From JBMNMU01 sp050953505 (GTDB lineage: Bacteria; Bacillota; Clostridia; Peptostreptococcales; Anaerovoracaceae), in contig JBMNMU010000001.1 of the NCBI GenBank assembly GCA_050953505.1, positions 1-64,000 of the forward strand: a stretch of 64,000 bases of DNA. Reading direction: 5' to 3'. Under the pieces are notes generated by a model. The model was not told where the DNA came from. It saw only the letters and a program-made list of their open reading frames with translations, and made no database searches. Below are positions 54,291 to 62,939 of the stretch, piece after piece. The translations under genes were made by a program, and so were the position numbers. Positions within the stretch are counted from its first letter, which is position 1. Every line of letters starts with the position of its first letter.

Positions 54291-54345
54291 GGATTTGGAT
54301 GCATGGTTTCGATAATCTAGAGGAGCCATGCATCCAAGTCTTTTT
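54291..54345 (+). terminator. Rho-independent terminator after SLH gene
   Basis: GGATTTGGATGCATGG (54291-54306) pairs with CCATGCATCCAAGTC (54326-54340) and runs into TTTTT. The loop of about 19 bases is long, but the stem is nearly perfect. Confidence 0.75.
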
Positions 54346-54588
54346 CGAAATCTTTCTTCGCTATTTTATCTTTGATTCTTCAATCGTTTTAAACCATTAT
54401 CCGTAAAACTCTTCGATTTTAATGCACCCAAAAATCTTTCAAGATAAAAGAGCGGTGCCAGCCACCATTCATCACTTCCATCAACCCGTGAATTTAGCAA
54501 GGCGACTAGTGCCAGGCTGTCCCCTGGTATCATTCAAGCCTCTTCAGAATATTATACAATATATTTGGATATCTGTAGGAGGGTTACA
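54346..54588. other. Intergenic segment with degenerate hairpin repeats
   Basis: This gap holds GGTGCCAGCCACC (about 54455-54467) and GTGCCAGGCTG (about 54509-54519). Both resemble the GGTGTCAGACACC and GGTGCCAGAC cores of the dispersed repeat found further right. They may be a decayed copy. No gene is supported before the AGGAGGG at 54577. Confidence 0.4.
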
Positions 54589-55749
54589 ATGATACATAAA
54601 ACTTTAATTATTCCGGAATGTGTTACATTAGCTCAGATGAATCTGATTTTTAATGCAAGAATTGTGTGGAGAAGATTAACCACCTGGACCATCGCATATC
54701 TAATCGGTAGGTATGAAAGAATGGGATCGGAAGAAGAATTGTTTACCCGCTTGAATCTTGAGACTAGGGAAGTTGGAGATATCTTACAACTCATTTTTGG
54801 ACGGAGGATCTCTGAGGATTACTCCAATATTATAAACAGGTATGTGAACGGATTGCGAGACTTGATTACAGTTCAAATGGAAGGCGATACGGAAGCGGTA
54901 CAGCGGATTTTAGACTTTTTATCTCAGAACATTGCGGAGCATGCCTCGTTCTTAGCATCAGTCAATCCTTTTGTTGACGAAGCAGAGTGGAGAAGTATGC
55001 TAGACACTTACCTCCAATATACAATTGAACTAGCAAATGTATTTGTTGAAGGAGGTTCTTCTATTGAAGCAACAGACCGGCTTACGGAACTGACCGAACA
55101 GATGAGTGAATATTTTGCACAGAGACTGTTTGTGTATCTTACGTCTGGTTTCCAGTATGTTCCCGTGCCTCAGGATGAGGAGCAGTGTATTACATACGAA
55201 GAGATGAATGAGATATATAATATAAGGATGTACTATTATGAACTGAGCAATTGGGTCAGGGCTTATATGCAGAGCAAGCTTATGGGAATAGGAAATGAAG
55301 AAGAAATTCTAGCTCGTTTAAAGCAGGTTCCCCTTGACTATGTTAATATGCTGAGAAAAATCCTTGGAGACAGCCCTGCGGCGGACGAAGAATTGCGGTT
55401 GCAATACGTGTTTATTGATTTAATTGGTGACCTCTTCAATGCTCAAAAAGAAGGCAATGTTAGCGAAATCGACCGAATCGTTCGGCTTTTATATCAGAAT
55501 GCCTATGACAGAGCCCTTTCCGGTCCCGCTCTAACTCCTTTCTATAGCGCGGAGGTATCAGGAGAACAAGTAACTGAGCTTATACGCAGCACAATTCAAC
55601 AATCCATGGCTTTATTGGCGGGAGACCACGCCAGAAGTCTAGATATATTCAGTTCGCTATTGGATTTGGCTGAAATCGCCAGCGACTACTTTGCACAAGT
55701 GTTGGTACAGTATATTTTTTCTAATCAGGAAAATAACAGCGCAAGCTGA
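54589..55749 (+). CDS. Unknown helical protein with internal tandem duplication, 386 aa
   Basis: The start is ATG 54589 with AGGAGGG 5 bases upstream. The protein consists of two related halves of about 190 residues. Half 1 has 'LAQMNLIFNARIVWRRLTTWTIAYLIGRY' and 'GSEEELFTRLN'; half 2 has 'YEEMNEIYNIRMYYYELSNWVRAYMQSKL' and 'GNEEEILARLK'. Each half ends in 'MS/LDLAEIASDYFAQ-LxVYL' type helices. No signal peptide or membrane segment is visible. No family is recognised; the pattern suggests an all-helical bundle made by gene duplication. Confidence 0.8.
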   Translation: MIHKTLIIPECVTLAQMNLIFNARIVWRRLTTWTIAYLIGRYERMGSEEELFTRLNLETREVGDILQLIFGRRISEDYSNIINRYVNGLRDLITVQMEGDTEAVQRILDFLSQNIAEHASFLASVNPFVDEAEWRSMLDTYLQYTIELANVFVEGGSSIEATDRLTELTEQMSEYFAQRLFVYLTSGFQYVPVPQDEEQCITYEEMNEIYNIRMYYYELSNWVRAYMQSKLMGIGNEEEILARLKQVPLDYVNMLRKILGDSPAADEELRLQYVFIDLIGDLFNAQKEGNVSEIDRIVRLLYQNAYDRALSGPALTPFYSAEVSGEQVTELIRSTIQQSMALLAGDHARSLDIFSSLLDLAEIASDYFAQVLVQYIFSNQENNSAS

Positions 55750-55877
55750 ACCGGTCTTTAAAATATGCGATTTGCTTGTCAATCTCACATGCCATACACC
55801 ATTATCTCGTTTAAACCCATCCCAGTCGTGGTATACTACTATCATAAAAAATATTCACATAAGGAGAAAATAAAATT

Positions 55878-56222
55878 ATGGCAAAAAATAGAGTAATCTG
55901 TACAACCAACGATGTTGATTATCTTTCAATTAGAAAGGCAATGAGTGCTGGTGCAAGAACTGTAGAGGAACTCGCTGAGATGGCAGGTGTATGTGCTGAT
56001 TGCGAGGGATGTAAAAGTGAATTAGACGATATTCTTTCCTCCGTTTGCGGTTGCAAGGGTGTTTCTTTAGAAGCGGTAGTAAATGCAGTGAAAAATGGAG
56101 CAGACACAGTAGAGAAGGTTGGAGAAGTAACTGGAGCGGGAACAGGCATAGACGAAGAAACTGGTGAAGAATGCGGAAAATGCAAGATTCTTATCCAAAA
56201 CGTAATTGACCTAGGCCGATAA
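55878..56222 (+). CDS. BFD-like [2Fe-2S]-binding domain protein
   Basis: 114-aa protein, AAGGAG upstream. It starts 'KNRVICTTNDVDYLSIRKAM', typical of BFD-like domains. The Cys pattern 'VCADCEGCKSELDDILSSVCGC' plus 'ECGKCKILIQNVID' provides more than four ligands. Two BFD-like helical units ('SIRKAMSAGARTVEELAEMAGV' and 'EAVVNAVKNGADTVEKVGEVTGAG') indicate a duplicated domain. It probably binds one or two [2Fe-2S] clusters and transfers electrons, or serves iron storage. Confidence 0.85.
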   Translation: MAKNRVICTTNDVDYLSIRKAMSAGARTVEELAEMAGVCADCEGCKSELDDILSSVCGCKGVSLEAVVNAVKNGADTVEKVGEVTGAGTGIDEETGEECGKCKILIQNVIDLGR

Positions 56223-56228
56223 ACCGTT

Positions 56229-56327
56229 GGTGTCAGACACCAATTGTCGAATTAGCATGAGGAATGCGCTGTTGCAAGGGAAGTCGTGTTTCAAGTTGGA
56301 AAAGGTGCCAGACATATTTTCCAACTT
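56229..56327. repeat. Dispersed intergenic hairpin repeat, copy 1
   Basis: About 99 bases. It begins with the perfect palindrome GGTGTCAGACACC and ends with AAGTTGGAAAA and TTTTCCAACTT, which form a second stem around GGTGCCAGACAT. The middle (TTGTCGAATTAGCATGAGGAA) differs slightly from the other copies. The downstream 25 bases (GATAGAAAGGCTAAAAATGATTGATA) also resemble the sequence before and at the start of the phosphatase gene at 62940. Confidence 0.85.
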
Positions 56328-56488
56328 ACGATAGAAAGGCTAAAAATGATTGATAGAAGCATACGCATTTTATCGGCTTGATAAGGGGATAGCTAAACCT
56401 CATGGTGTCGGCCACCGCCCAATGTTGAATATCATAATCTTGTCATATATCATAAATCAGAATATAGAAAAATACATGTGAGGTAGTT

Positions 56489-56857
56489 ATGAATTTTAAG
56501 TTTAACCATTTTAATTTCAATGTTCTTGACCTTGAAAAAAGCATGAAATTTTATGAGGAAGCCTTAGGCCTGAAGGAAGTAAAGAGAAAAGAAGCAGAAG
56601 ATGGTAGTTTCATACTAGTTTATTTAGGTGATGGAGAAACGAATTTTTCCTTGGAATTAACTTGGCTGAGAGATAGGACAGAGCCTTATGATTTAGGTGA
56701 TCTGGAATATCATCTTGCAATGGCAACGGATAATTACGATGAGGTCTTTAAGAAACATGAGCAGATGGGTTGTATAGAATATGTAAATGAATCAATGGGT
56801 ATATATTTCATAGTAGACCCGGATGGATATTGGATTGAGGTAGTGCCAAGTCGTTAG
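56489..56857 (+). CDS. VOC-family (glyoxalase I-like) protein
   Basis: 122-aa protein of the lactoylglutathione lyase/glyoxalase superfamily: 'FNHFNFNVLDLEKSMKFYEEALGLKEV' (first metal His), 'NFSLELTW' (Glu), 'LEYHLAMATDNYDEVFKKHEQMG' (second His) and 'YFIVDPDGYWIEVVP' (final Glu). The two beta-alpha-beta-beta-beta units are complete, and the four metal-ligand positions of glyoxalase I appear to be kept. It detoxifies methylglyoxal or acts on a related small molecule. Confidence 0.88.
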   Translation: MNFKFNHFNFNVLDLEKSMKFYEEALGLKEVKRKEAEDGSFILVYLGDGETNFSLELTWLRDRTEPYDLGDLEYHLAMATDNYDEVFKKHEQMGCIEYVNESMGIYFIVDPDGYWIEVVPSR

Positions 56858-56892
56858 AGCCGTCCTCCCGTGTTACAAACAGCAAAAAGCAA

Positions 56893-56936
56893 CAAAGTAG
56901 CTTGTTATGATTTACGCATCATAACAAGCTACTTTG
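56893..56936. terminator. Bidirectional terminator between VOC gene and pgsA
   Basis: A perfect 19-bp stem, CAAAGTAGCTTGTTATGAT (56893-56911) with ATCATAACAAGCTACTTTG (56918-56936), around TTACGC lies between convergent genes. T-rich sequence follows the stem on both strands, so it can end both transcripts. Confidence 0.85.
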
Positions 56937-56988
56937 TTTGACAGTGCCGAGAAAAAAGGCAGACCTTGTTTGGAAATAAATAAAAGGA

Positions 56989-57528
56989 CTATAGTTTCGG
57001 GCTTATTTGCTTGTTTCGCAAGTAATGAATCAGGTATGAGGAAAATGAGACAACCTTTGCTGCCACTGCCAGTAGGACTATGGCTATGGTAGCGGGTGAA
57101 TTCGGAATCAGAAACATCATGGAAACCGCCAGCGCAAACAGCACCGTTGCTGATTTACCAAATTTATTTGCTGAAATGACAGATTCCTGTGGACGAAAAT
57201 ACAGGTAAAAGCCAGTTAGAATCTGCACCCCCTCTATGACGGCCATAATGATAAAGACCGCCAGGGGAATCGCTTTGATTGCTGACAGGCACCAGAGGGC
57301 GGTTAGCAGCATCAGTTTGTCGGCAAGGGGATCCAGCACAGTGCCCACTACAGAGACAACCCTATACTTTCTAGCTAGATAGCCGTCCAACAGGTCCGTA
57401 ATTCCTGCGAACAAGTAGATGGCCAGGGCATAGATATAGCTATAAGGGTTTTCTGAAAAGAACATATATATAAAAATTGGAATCAAAAATAGTCTGATGA
57501 TTGTTATTACGTTTGGAACATGCTTCAT
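56989..57528 (-). CDS. pgsA: CDP-diacylglycerol-glycerol-3-phosphate 3-phosphatidyltransferase
   Basis: 179-aa membrane enzyme that makes phosphatidylglycerol phosphate. The opening 'MKHVPNVITIIRLFLIPIFIYMF' and the CDP-alcohol phosphatidyltransferase signature DGx2ARx8Gx3Dx3D ('TDLLDGYLARKYRVVSVVGTVLDPLADK', residues about 44-71) are complete. Five to six membrane segments are visible. It is convergent with the VOC gene and stands alone on the minus strand. Confidence 0.93.
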   Translation of the reverse strand: MKHVPNVITIIRLFLIPIFIYMFFSENPYSYIYALAIYLFAGITDLLDGYLARKYRVVSVVGTVLDPLADKLMLLTALWCLSAIKAIPLAVFIIMAVIEGVQILTGFYLYFRPQESVISANKFGKSATVLFALAVSMMFLIPNSPATIAIVLLAVAAKVVSFSSYLIHYLRNKQISPKL

Positions 57529-57842
57529 AATCTAATTTCTCCCCACTGTTTTACTAAAATAGTAACCGATTTTTTACGGATCATCAATCTATTTTTAATT
57601 GTGGCCGAGTAGGATTTTCAACAAAGTCAGCCTTCAACAATGAAGGTCCCCCAGGTAACCCTAAAATCGATGTTGTCACAGGTTATGGATATTTGATTAG
57701 TAACTAATAAATATTTTTATAAAATTGACGATGTAAATGTAGACGTATATGTAGACGTATATCCTATTCTTTATACAAGGCGGGATTATCAAAGATACTT
57801 TATGATGAAGATTGAGCTAACGACAGGCAACCAGAAAGGAAG
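57529..57842. other. Intergenic region between pgsA and nudC with tandem 12-mers
   Basis: The divergent region contains the 12-base repeat TGTAGACGTATA twice in perfect tandem (57738-57761). A TTGACG (57725-57730) about 17 bases before TATGTA could be a weak promoter for nudC, overlapped by the repeats. No gene is supported here. The left part holds the likely upstream region of pgsA. Confidence 0.35.
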
Positions 57843-58682
57843 ATGAAAATAATGATACAAGATATAGAACCTAGAGTATTTCATAATATGTATAAAAATA
57901 AAAAAGCAAGCCCGGAGGACTTATTTTTAGCATATCAGGGCAACAACGTGCTGGTTCGGGAGGATAAAGAAAAGCTATGGTATCCATCCTTTGCAGACTT
58001 TGCCGAAACTCATCCTCTTTTAATAGAAAATGCCCAATTTTTGTTTACTATAGATGATTTAAATTATTATTTGGTTGAAGATGAGGGACTGGATGAAGTA
58101 TCAGGCTGGATTTATGTGAGCAGCTCTCGTTTTCGGTCTGAGAAAAAATATTGGCGCTCTTTCGCTGGGGCCATCGGTTTGCAGTTGAATCGCTGGTATG
58201 AAGACCATAAGTTTTGCAGTCGGTGTGGCGAACCTACAAAGTCATCAGAAAAGGAACGCATGCTTTACTGTCCGACCTGCGGAATGACGATTTATCCTAC
58301 CATTTCCCCTTGTGTTATTGTTGGTGTTTATAATGGGGACAGGCTATTGTTGACAAAGTATGCCAACCGGGAGTACAGAAACTATGCTTTGATTGCTGGT
58401 TTTAATGAAATTGGGGAGAGCCTGGAGCAAACGGTGAGGCGGGAAGTAATGGAAGAGGTTGGCCTTAAGGTGAAAAATCTTCGTTATTATAAAAGTCAGC
58501 CTTGGCCATTTACAGACACCCTATTAGCGGGATTTTTTGCAGAGCTTGATGGACCTGATCAGGTTCGCCTTGATGAGGAAGAACTGGCTGTTGCCGTTTG
58601 GCTTTCTAGGGACGAGATTCCTGAGCCAGACAGTAATATTTCCCTAACCTCCGAAATGATTAGATATTGGTGTCATGATTAG
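57843..58682 (+). CDS. nudC: NAD+ diphosphatase / NADH pyrophosphatase (Nudix)
   Basis: 279-aa NudC-type enzyme that cleaves NAD(H) to NMN(H) and AMP and can decap NAD-RNA. A zinc ribbon (FCSRCGEPT...YCPTCG, residues 122-146) precedes the Nudix domain. The Nudix box is 'GFNEIGESLEQTVRREVMEEVGL', where the second residues FNEIGE replace the usual FVExGE. The diagnostic 'SQPWPFT' follows (usual SQPWPFPxS). An ATG at 57852 is an alternative start with better spacing to AGGAAG. Confidence 0.93.
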   Translation: MKIMIQDIEPRVFHNMYKNKKASPEDLFLAYQGNNVLVREDKEKLWYPSFADFAETHPLLIENAQFLFTIDDLNYYLVEDEGLDEVSGWIYVSSSRFRSEKKYWRSFAGAIGLQLNRWYEDHKFCSRCGEPTKSSEKERMLYCPTCGMTIYPTISPCVIVGVYNGDRLLLTKYANREYRNYALIAGFNEIGESLEQTVRREVMEEVGLKVKNLRYYKSQPWPFTDTLLAGFFAELDGPDQVRLDEEELAVAVWLSRDEIPEPDSNISLTSEMIRYWCHD

Positions 58683-58687
58683 ATATT

Positions 58688-58786
58688 GGTGTCAGACACC
58701 ATTTGTCGAATTTGAGGCTGGAATGAGCTGTTGCAAGGAAATTGGTGTTTTAAGTTGGAAAAGGTGCCAGACGTATTTTCCAACTT
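58688..58786. repeat. Dispersed intergenic hairpin repeat, copy 2
   Basis: About 99 bases, starting GGTGTCAGACACC six bases after the nudC stop and ending TTTTCCAACTT. Same two-stem layout as the other copies. The sequence from the first to the last base is nearly identical to copy 3. Confidence 0.9.
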
Positions 58787-58861
58787 AAACCGCAATGCGG
58801 GCTGGGTCTCTTTTTATTTCACCTTACTCCTGACTGTTTTCCAGAGTCACTCCCCTATCCT

Positions 58862-59851
58862 TTACATACCGCCAAAATGACTGTCATTATGCATGTGATT
58901 CATGTCATTCATATGGTTCATGTTATTCAAGTTCATCATATCGTCCATGTTATTCATGTTGCTCATCATATCATTCATCTGGTTCATCGTATCCATTTGA
59001 TTCATCATGTCATTCATCATATTCATTTGGTTCATCATATCCTGCTGGGCGTCAAAAGCCATAGTATCAGATGGATTGAATCCAGGGCCCATCACATAAC
59101 CACCATGGTCAAAAGGAGTTATGGCTCTCATAGCTTCATCTAAGGAAAATTGCTGGAATTGCTGGTCCATAATTCCCTGAAGTTCTTGTTGCATATTCAT
59201 TTGCATATTGTCAAAATCCATGGCGTGCATCTGATTCATACTGTCTAGCATCTGTGAATCCATAGGGGTACCAAAATTATTATTCATAATTTGTAATGCT
59301 TGCTTGTTTAAATCCATAAAACTACTACGGTGGCCAGCCATGTTAGTAAGGAAATCCGCTAAAAAACCGTATTTGAAGACCCTGTCCATAATGTCAAATG
59401 GAACACCTTCGGCAACCTCATATAATTCGTATACCGCCTGGAAAAGCCCTTGACTATTAGGTTTAAATTTCTCTTTTATAGAATTCTGATGTTCTTCCTT
59501 CAGTGTAGAATATATTAAAAAATTAGCGTCCAGATTTTTCTTCATCATCCATTTATAAAGTAATTGCACTGACTCCCTATCTTTAGCTTTCATTTTGATA
59601 ACCTTAATTGGATGACCCTGAAGTACTCCTTGTAGATATTTATCAAAATACTTTTGTTGTTTATCATCTAGCTCAGAATAAAACTCTTGTTTAAGCTCAG
59701 AAGTGAAATCATTAAAGCTGGCAAACATATTAGAAATACCATCTTCAAGCTTTTTCTTTCTCCTTCTAGCCTTATTGATAGCTTTTTTATTGTAACTCCA
59801 TCCAAAGAAAATTACTGCTCCTACAAATATAAATGGAAATAACTCACTCAT
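58862..59851 (-). CDS. Membrane-anchored protein with Met/Asn-rich C-terminal tail
   Basis: 329-aa protein from ATG 59851 (MSELFPFIFVGAVIFFGW), with AAAGGAG 8 bases upstream. One N-terminal membrane segment (PFIFVGAVIFFGWSY) is followed by a basic cluster (KKAINKARRRKKK), which places the rest in the cytoplasm. A helical domain covers about 35-190. From about 195 the sequence becomes low-complexity, dominated by Met, Asn, Gln and Asp with 'MNQM', 'MMNDMM' and 'NHMNDM' units, and ends in a His-containing 'MHNDSHFGGM'. The tail could bind copper or act as a flexible interaction region. Unknown family. Confidence 0.8.
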   Translation of the reverse strand: MSELFPFIFVGAVIFFGWSYNKKAINKARRRKKKLEDGISNMFASFNDFTSELKQEFYSELDDKQQKYFDKYLQGVLQGHPIKVIKMKAKDRESVQLLYKWMMKKNLDANFLIYSTLKEEHQNSIKEKFKPNSQGLFQAVYELYEVAEGVPFDIMDRVFKYGFLADFLTNMAGHRSSFMDLNKQALQIMNNNFGTPMDSQMLDSMNQMHAMDFDNMQMNMQQELQGIMDQQFQQFSLDEAMRAITPFDHGGYVMGPGFNPSDTMAFDAQQDMMNQMNMMNDMMNQMDTMNQMNDMMSNMNNMDDMMNLNNMNHMNDMNHMHNDSHFGGM

Positions 59852-59916
59852 CCACAAAACTCCTTTGCTGTATAATTATAATGTAAATTTACAAAACATT
59901 TTACCATACATAGATT

Positions 59917-60013
59917 GGTGTCAGACACCATTTGTCGAATTTGAGGCTGGAATGAGCTGTTGCAAGGAAATTGGTGTTTTAAGTTGGAAAAGGTGCCAGA
60001 CGTATTTTCCAAC
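59917..60013. repeat. Dispersed intergenic hairpin repeat, copy 3
   Basis: Starts GGTGTCAGACACC at 59917 and matches copy 2 nearly base for base to TTTTCCAAC, where it breaks off before the final TT. It lies just upstream of the Met-rich gene's start, on the side away from its coding region. Confidence 0.9.
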
Positions 60014-60194
60014 ATACTCAGAACTAAAAAACGAAAACTCAATATAAAAAGTTAGAAGCATATCACATAGTGGGGTCCTGATTCCAGAGCGTGTAAAAAG
60101 TGTCATCGGAAAAATGGCACCCTTGCCCTTAATCCATGTTAGATTCAGTTATTCTAAAGTTTTTGTGTGTTTTGTCGATATCATATACACATAT

Positions 60195-60270
60195 CATTGA
60201 TAGATATTGAACCTGATCAACCTACACTTTTACACATTGATAGATATGAACCTGTTGAACCTACACTTTT
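60195..60270. repeat. Tandem direct repeat upstream of the response regulator gene
   Basis: Two units of about 38 bases: CATTGATAGATATTGAACCT... (60195-60234) and CATTGATAGATATGAACCT... (60235-60270), each ending in CCTACACTTTT. The GAACCTGNNNAACCTACACTTTT portion recurs partly downstream, as do ACCATATTAAACC units near 60307-60320. The 59852-60345 gap otherwise holds repeat copy 3 and no gene. Confidence 0.75.
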
Positions 60271-60345
60271 GAACCTGCACGTCTTGCCTGATACCTTCCA
60301 TATTAAACCATATTAAACCTGTACTTTCATCCTAGGAGGAACTGA

Positions 60346-62802
60346 ATGAAGGCTAAAATATTATTTGCTAGCGATTCTGCCAACGAGGCTATTAATACAA
60401 AAAAGTATCTAAGGGATTACGAACTTTTTATTGCATCTAGTGGCCTAGAGGTAATTAGTCTGTATGAGAAGTACCCAGATATAGATCTCGTAATTTTGGA
60501 TTTAAACATCTCTAATATGGATGGCTTAACAGCATTAAATGAATTAAGGCTTTTAAATAAGCATAAATATTCCAATATAATTATACTTAGCGATCAAAAC
60601 GAACCAGAAAAGGAGACAAAAGGATTAAAACTTGGCGCTATAGATTGTATAAGGAAGCCTATTAATTGGGAAATGCTGATTATCAAAATAGAAATCCATT
60701 TAGAGCATTTAAAAACACAGCGAATGATAGAGGTTGAACTCAAAGATAGCCTGTCATTGTTCGAGACCATATTCAGCCAATCTCCAATAGGGATCGCCAT
60801 TGCAGACAATAAAAGACCTAATATGAATAAGCAACAAGACCAGAAGATGGACTTAATTAATCCCATGTTCGAGCAGATAATAGGAAGATCTAAAAGTGAA
60901 CTGGGAGATATAGAATGGTCTAAATTTACTCATCCTGATGACTTAGCTAAAGATCTTGATAAATATGAAAAATTTCTTAATGGTGAAATCGATAAATATG
61001 AGATAGAGAAGCGTTACATAAGGCCCGATGGCTCCTATTCCTGGGTTCATCTGATCATTACATCTCTTAATTTGAATAATTTAAGTGACAAACATCTATG
61101 CTTGATTCGAGACATAACAGAACAAAAGTTAGCGGAAAAAGCTCTTAAAGAAAGCGAGCGGAGCAAATCAGTTCTACTGTCCCATCTTCCTGGAATGGCC
61201 TATCGATGCAACTTTGACCGAAACTGGACAATGGAGTTTGCTTCTGAAGGGTGTTATTCCCTTACGGGATACAAGCCTAGTGAGTTAGTTGGTAATAAGA
61301 AGCTTGGCTTCAATGATATAATAGATTCCAAATACAGAGAAAGCATCTGGGAAAAATGGAATAAAAACCTGTATGACGACAAAATATTTGAGTATGAATA
61401 CGAGATTATAACCAAAAACGGTGAGCGCAAATGGGTGCTGGAGATGGGGCAGGGTGTATACGACAGAAATCATAAGGTAATAGCACTTGAGGGAATTATA
61501 ATAGATATCTCCGACAGAAAGGAAAATGAAATAAGATTAAAGTACCTAAGCGAGCATGATGTCACAACAGGATTATATAACCGCAGATATTTTGAAGAGG
61601 TACTGTTACAAGATAAAGGTGAAAAAAGGGCAGTAGTGTTATTGAATTTAAATAGGATAAGCCCCATTAACCTTGCCTATGGTTACAGATTTACTGAGGA
61701 ATTAATAAAAGAGGTTGCAAAAAACCTATCTGTACTTACTGGAGAAAATCGAGAATTATTCCAGATTTCATTTGCAAGATTTGCATATTATATTACCGAT
61801 TATGAGAGCGTTGAAGACCTTACTGATTTCTGTGAAGAAATATTTAACGTAATGAAAACCATGCAGATTTTACACACGATGAGATGCGATGTGGGCATTC
61901 TGGAGATTAGTAGGCAAGATTGTGATGCGGAAAAAATATTGAGAAATGCCTCTATAGCTGCTGAGTATGTTGATAAGAATCAGATGTTCGGTTATAGTCT
62001 GTTTGAAGATAAATTGAAGTTCAAGATGCTTCGTGATGGGGAGATAAAAGATGAGCTGGTAAAGGTGGCTTTTGACAGAGAAAGTGATAATCTTTTCTTG
62101 GAACTCCAGCCCATTTTAAATCTTAGGACGAACAAGATTAGAGGATTTGAATCTCTAGCAAGATTAAAAAGTGATAAACTGGGAATCGTATCACCGAGAG
62201 AATTTATTCCAATTGCTGAAGAAACCCGGCTGATAATACTGATTGGGCAAAAGATTATGTATATGGCAGCAGAATTTCTTAGGGAATTAGAGGAAAAAGG
62301 TCATGATGATATAAAGGTAACGTTTAATGTATCAGCCTTGCAGCTTAATACCGATGAATTTCTTGATGAACTTACTAAGGTTATTAGGGAAACTGGGATT
62401 AATCCAAAGAATTTCGGCTTGGAAATAACGGAGTCTATTTTTGCTGATGATTTTGATTCTATTAACGCAAAACTAGGCAAAGTCAAAGATATGGGCTTGG
62501 AGATAGCGGTAGATGATTTTGGTACAGGCTATTCCTCCCTTGCACGTGAAAGAGAGCTTAATATTAACGGTATTAAAATTGACAAATACTTTACAGATAA
62601 ACTCCTTTCCATCGAACCGGAAGAATCAATAACAGGTGATATTATTTCCATGGCCCATAAAATTGGCCATTATGTTATAGCTGAAGGTGTAGAAACACAC
62701 AAACAAAAGGAATATTTAATCAATTATAATTGTGATATGATGCAAGGCTACCTCTTTAGCAAACCAGTAGACCAACAAACCGCAATCACCTTACTAGAGT
62801 AA
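60346..62802 (+). CDS. Response regulator-PAS-PAS-GGDEF-EAL phosphodiesterase
   Basis: 818-aa signalling protein, AGGAGG upstream. Residues 1-125 are a receiver domain (phospho-acceptor in 'DLVILDLNISNMDGLTAL'; Lys in 'CIRKPINWE'). Two PAS domains follow (about 140-270 and 280-395). The GGDEF domain (about 400-555) is degenerate: 'FQISFARFAYYITDY' replaces RxGGDEF, so it cannot be a cyclase. The EAL domain (about 570-818) is intact in variant form: 'GFESLARL' (EAL to ESL), 'TFNVSALQL', 'GLEITES', 'AVDDFGTGYSSL', 'GIKIDKYF', 'VIAEGVET' and 'MQGYLFSKP'. It should degrade c-di-GMP in response to phosphorylation and PAS ligands. Confidence 0.93.
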   Translation: MKAKILFASDSANEAINTKKYLRDYELFIASSGLEVISLYEKYPDIDLVILDLNISNMDGLTALNELRLLNKHKYSNIIILSDQNEPEKETKGLKLGAIDCIRKPINWEMLIIKIEIHLEHLKTQRMIEVELKDSLSLFETIFSQSPIGIAIADNKRPNMNKQQDQKMDLINPMFEQIIGRSKSELGDIEWSKFTHPDDLAKDLDKYEKFLNGEIDKYEIEKRYIRPDGSYSWVHLIITSLNLNNLSDKHLCLIRDITEQKLAEKALKESERSKSVLLSHLPGMAYRCNFDRNWTMEFASEGCYSLTGYKPSELVGNKKLGFNDIIDSKYRESIWEKWNKNLYDDKIFEYEYEIITKNGERKWVLEMGQGVYDRNHKVIALEGIIIDISDRKENEIRLKYLSEHDVTTGLYNRRYFEEVLLQDKGEKRAVVLLNLNRISPINLAYGYRFTEELIKEVAKNLSVLTGENRELFQISFARFAYYITDYESVEDLTDFCEEIFNVMKTMQILHTMRCDVGILEISRQDCDAEKILRNASIAAEYVDKNQMFGYSLFEDKLKFKMLRDGEIKDELVKVAFDRESDNLFLELQPILNLRTNKIRGFESLARLKSDKLGIVSPREFIPIAEETRLIILIGQKIMYMAAEFLRELEEKGHDDIKVTFNVSALQLNTDEFLDELTKVIRETGINPKNFGLEITESIFADDFDSINAKLGKVKDMGLEIAVDDFGTGYSSLARERELNINGIKIDKYFTDKLLSIEPEESITGDIISMAHKIGHYVIAEGVETHKQKEYLINYNCDMMQGYLFSKPVDQQTAITLLE

Positions 62803-62803
62803 T

Positions 62804-62901
62804 GGTGTCAGACACCATTTGTCGAATTTGAGGCAGAAATGAGCTGTTGCAAGGGACTCGGTGTTTTAAGTTGGAAAAGGTGCCAGACATATTTTCCAAC
62901 T
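62804..62901. repeat. Dispersed intergenic hairpin repeat, copy 4
   Basis: Begins GGTGTCAGACACC two bases after the EAL gene's stop. Middle reads GAGGCAGAAATGAGCTG (GAGGCTGGAATGAGCTG in copies 2 and 3). Ends TTTTCCAACT. It lies within the leader of the PHP phosphatase gene. Confidence 0.9.
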
Positions 62902-62939
62902 AGCGATAGAAAAGCTATCATACAATAGAAAGGGTAAAA

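Noticed and set aside
58877..59143. An 88-codon plus-strand frame rich in His, Ile and Val.
   Set aside because: It is the antisense reading of the Met/Asn-rich tail (CAT/CAN codons) and has no binding site of its own.
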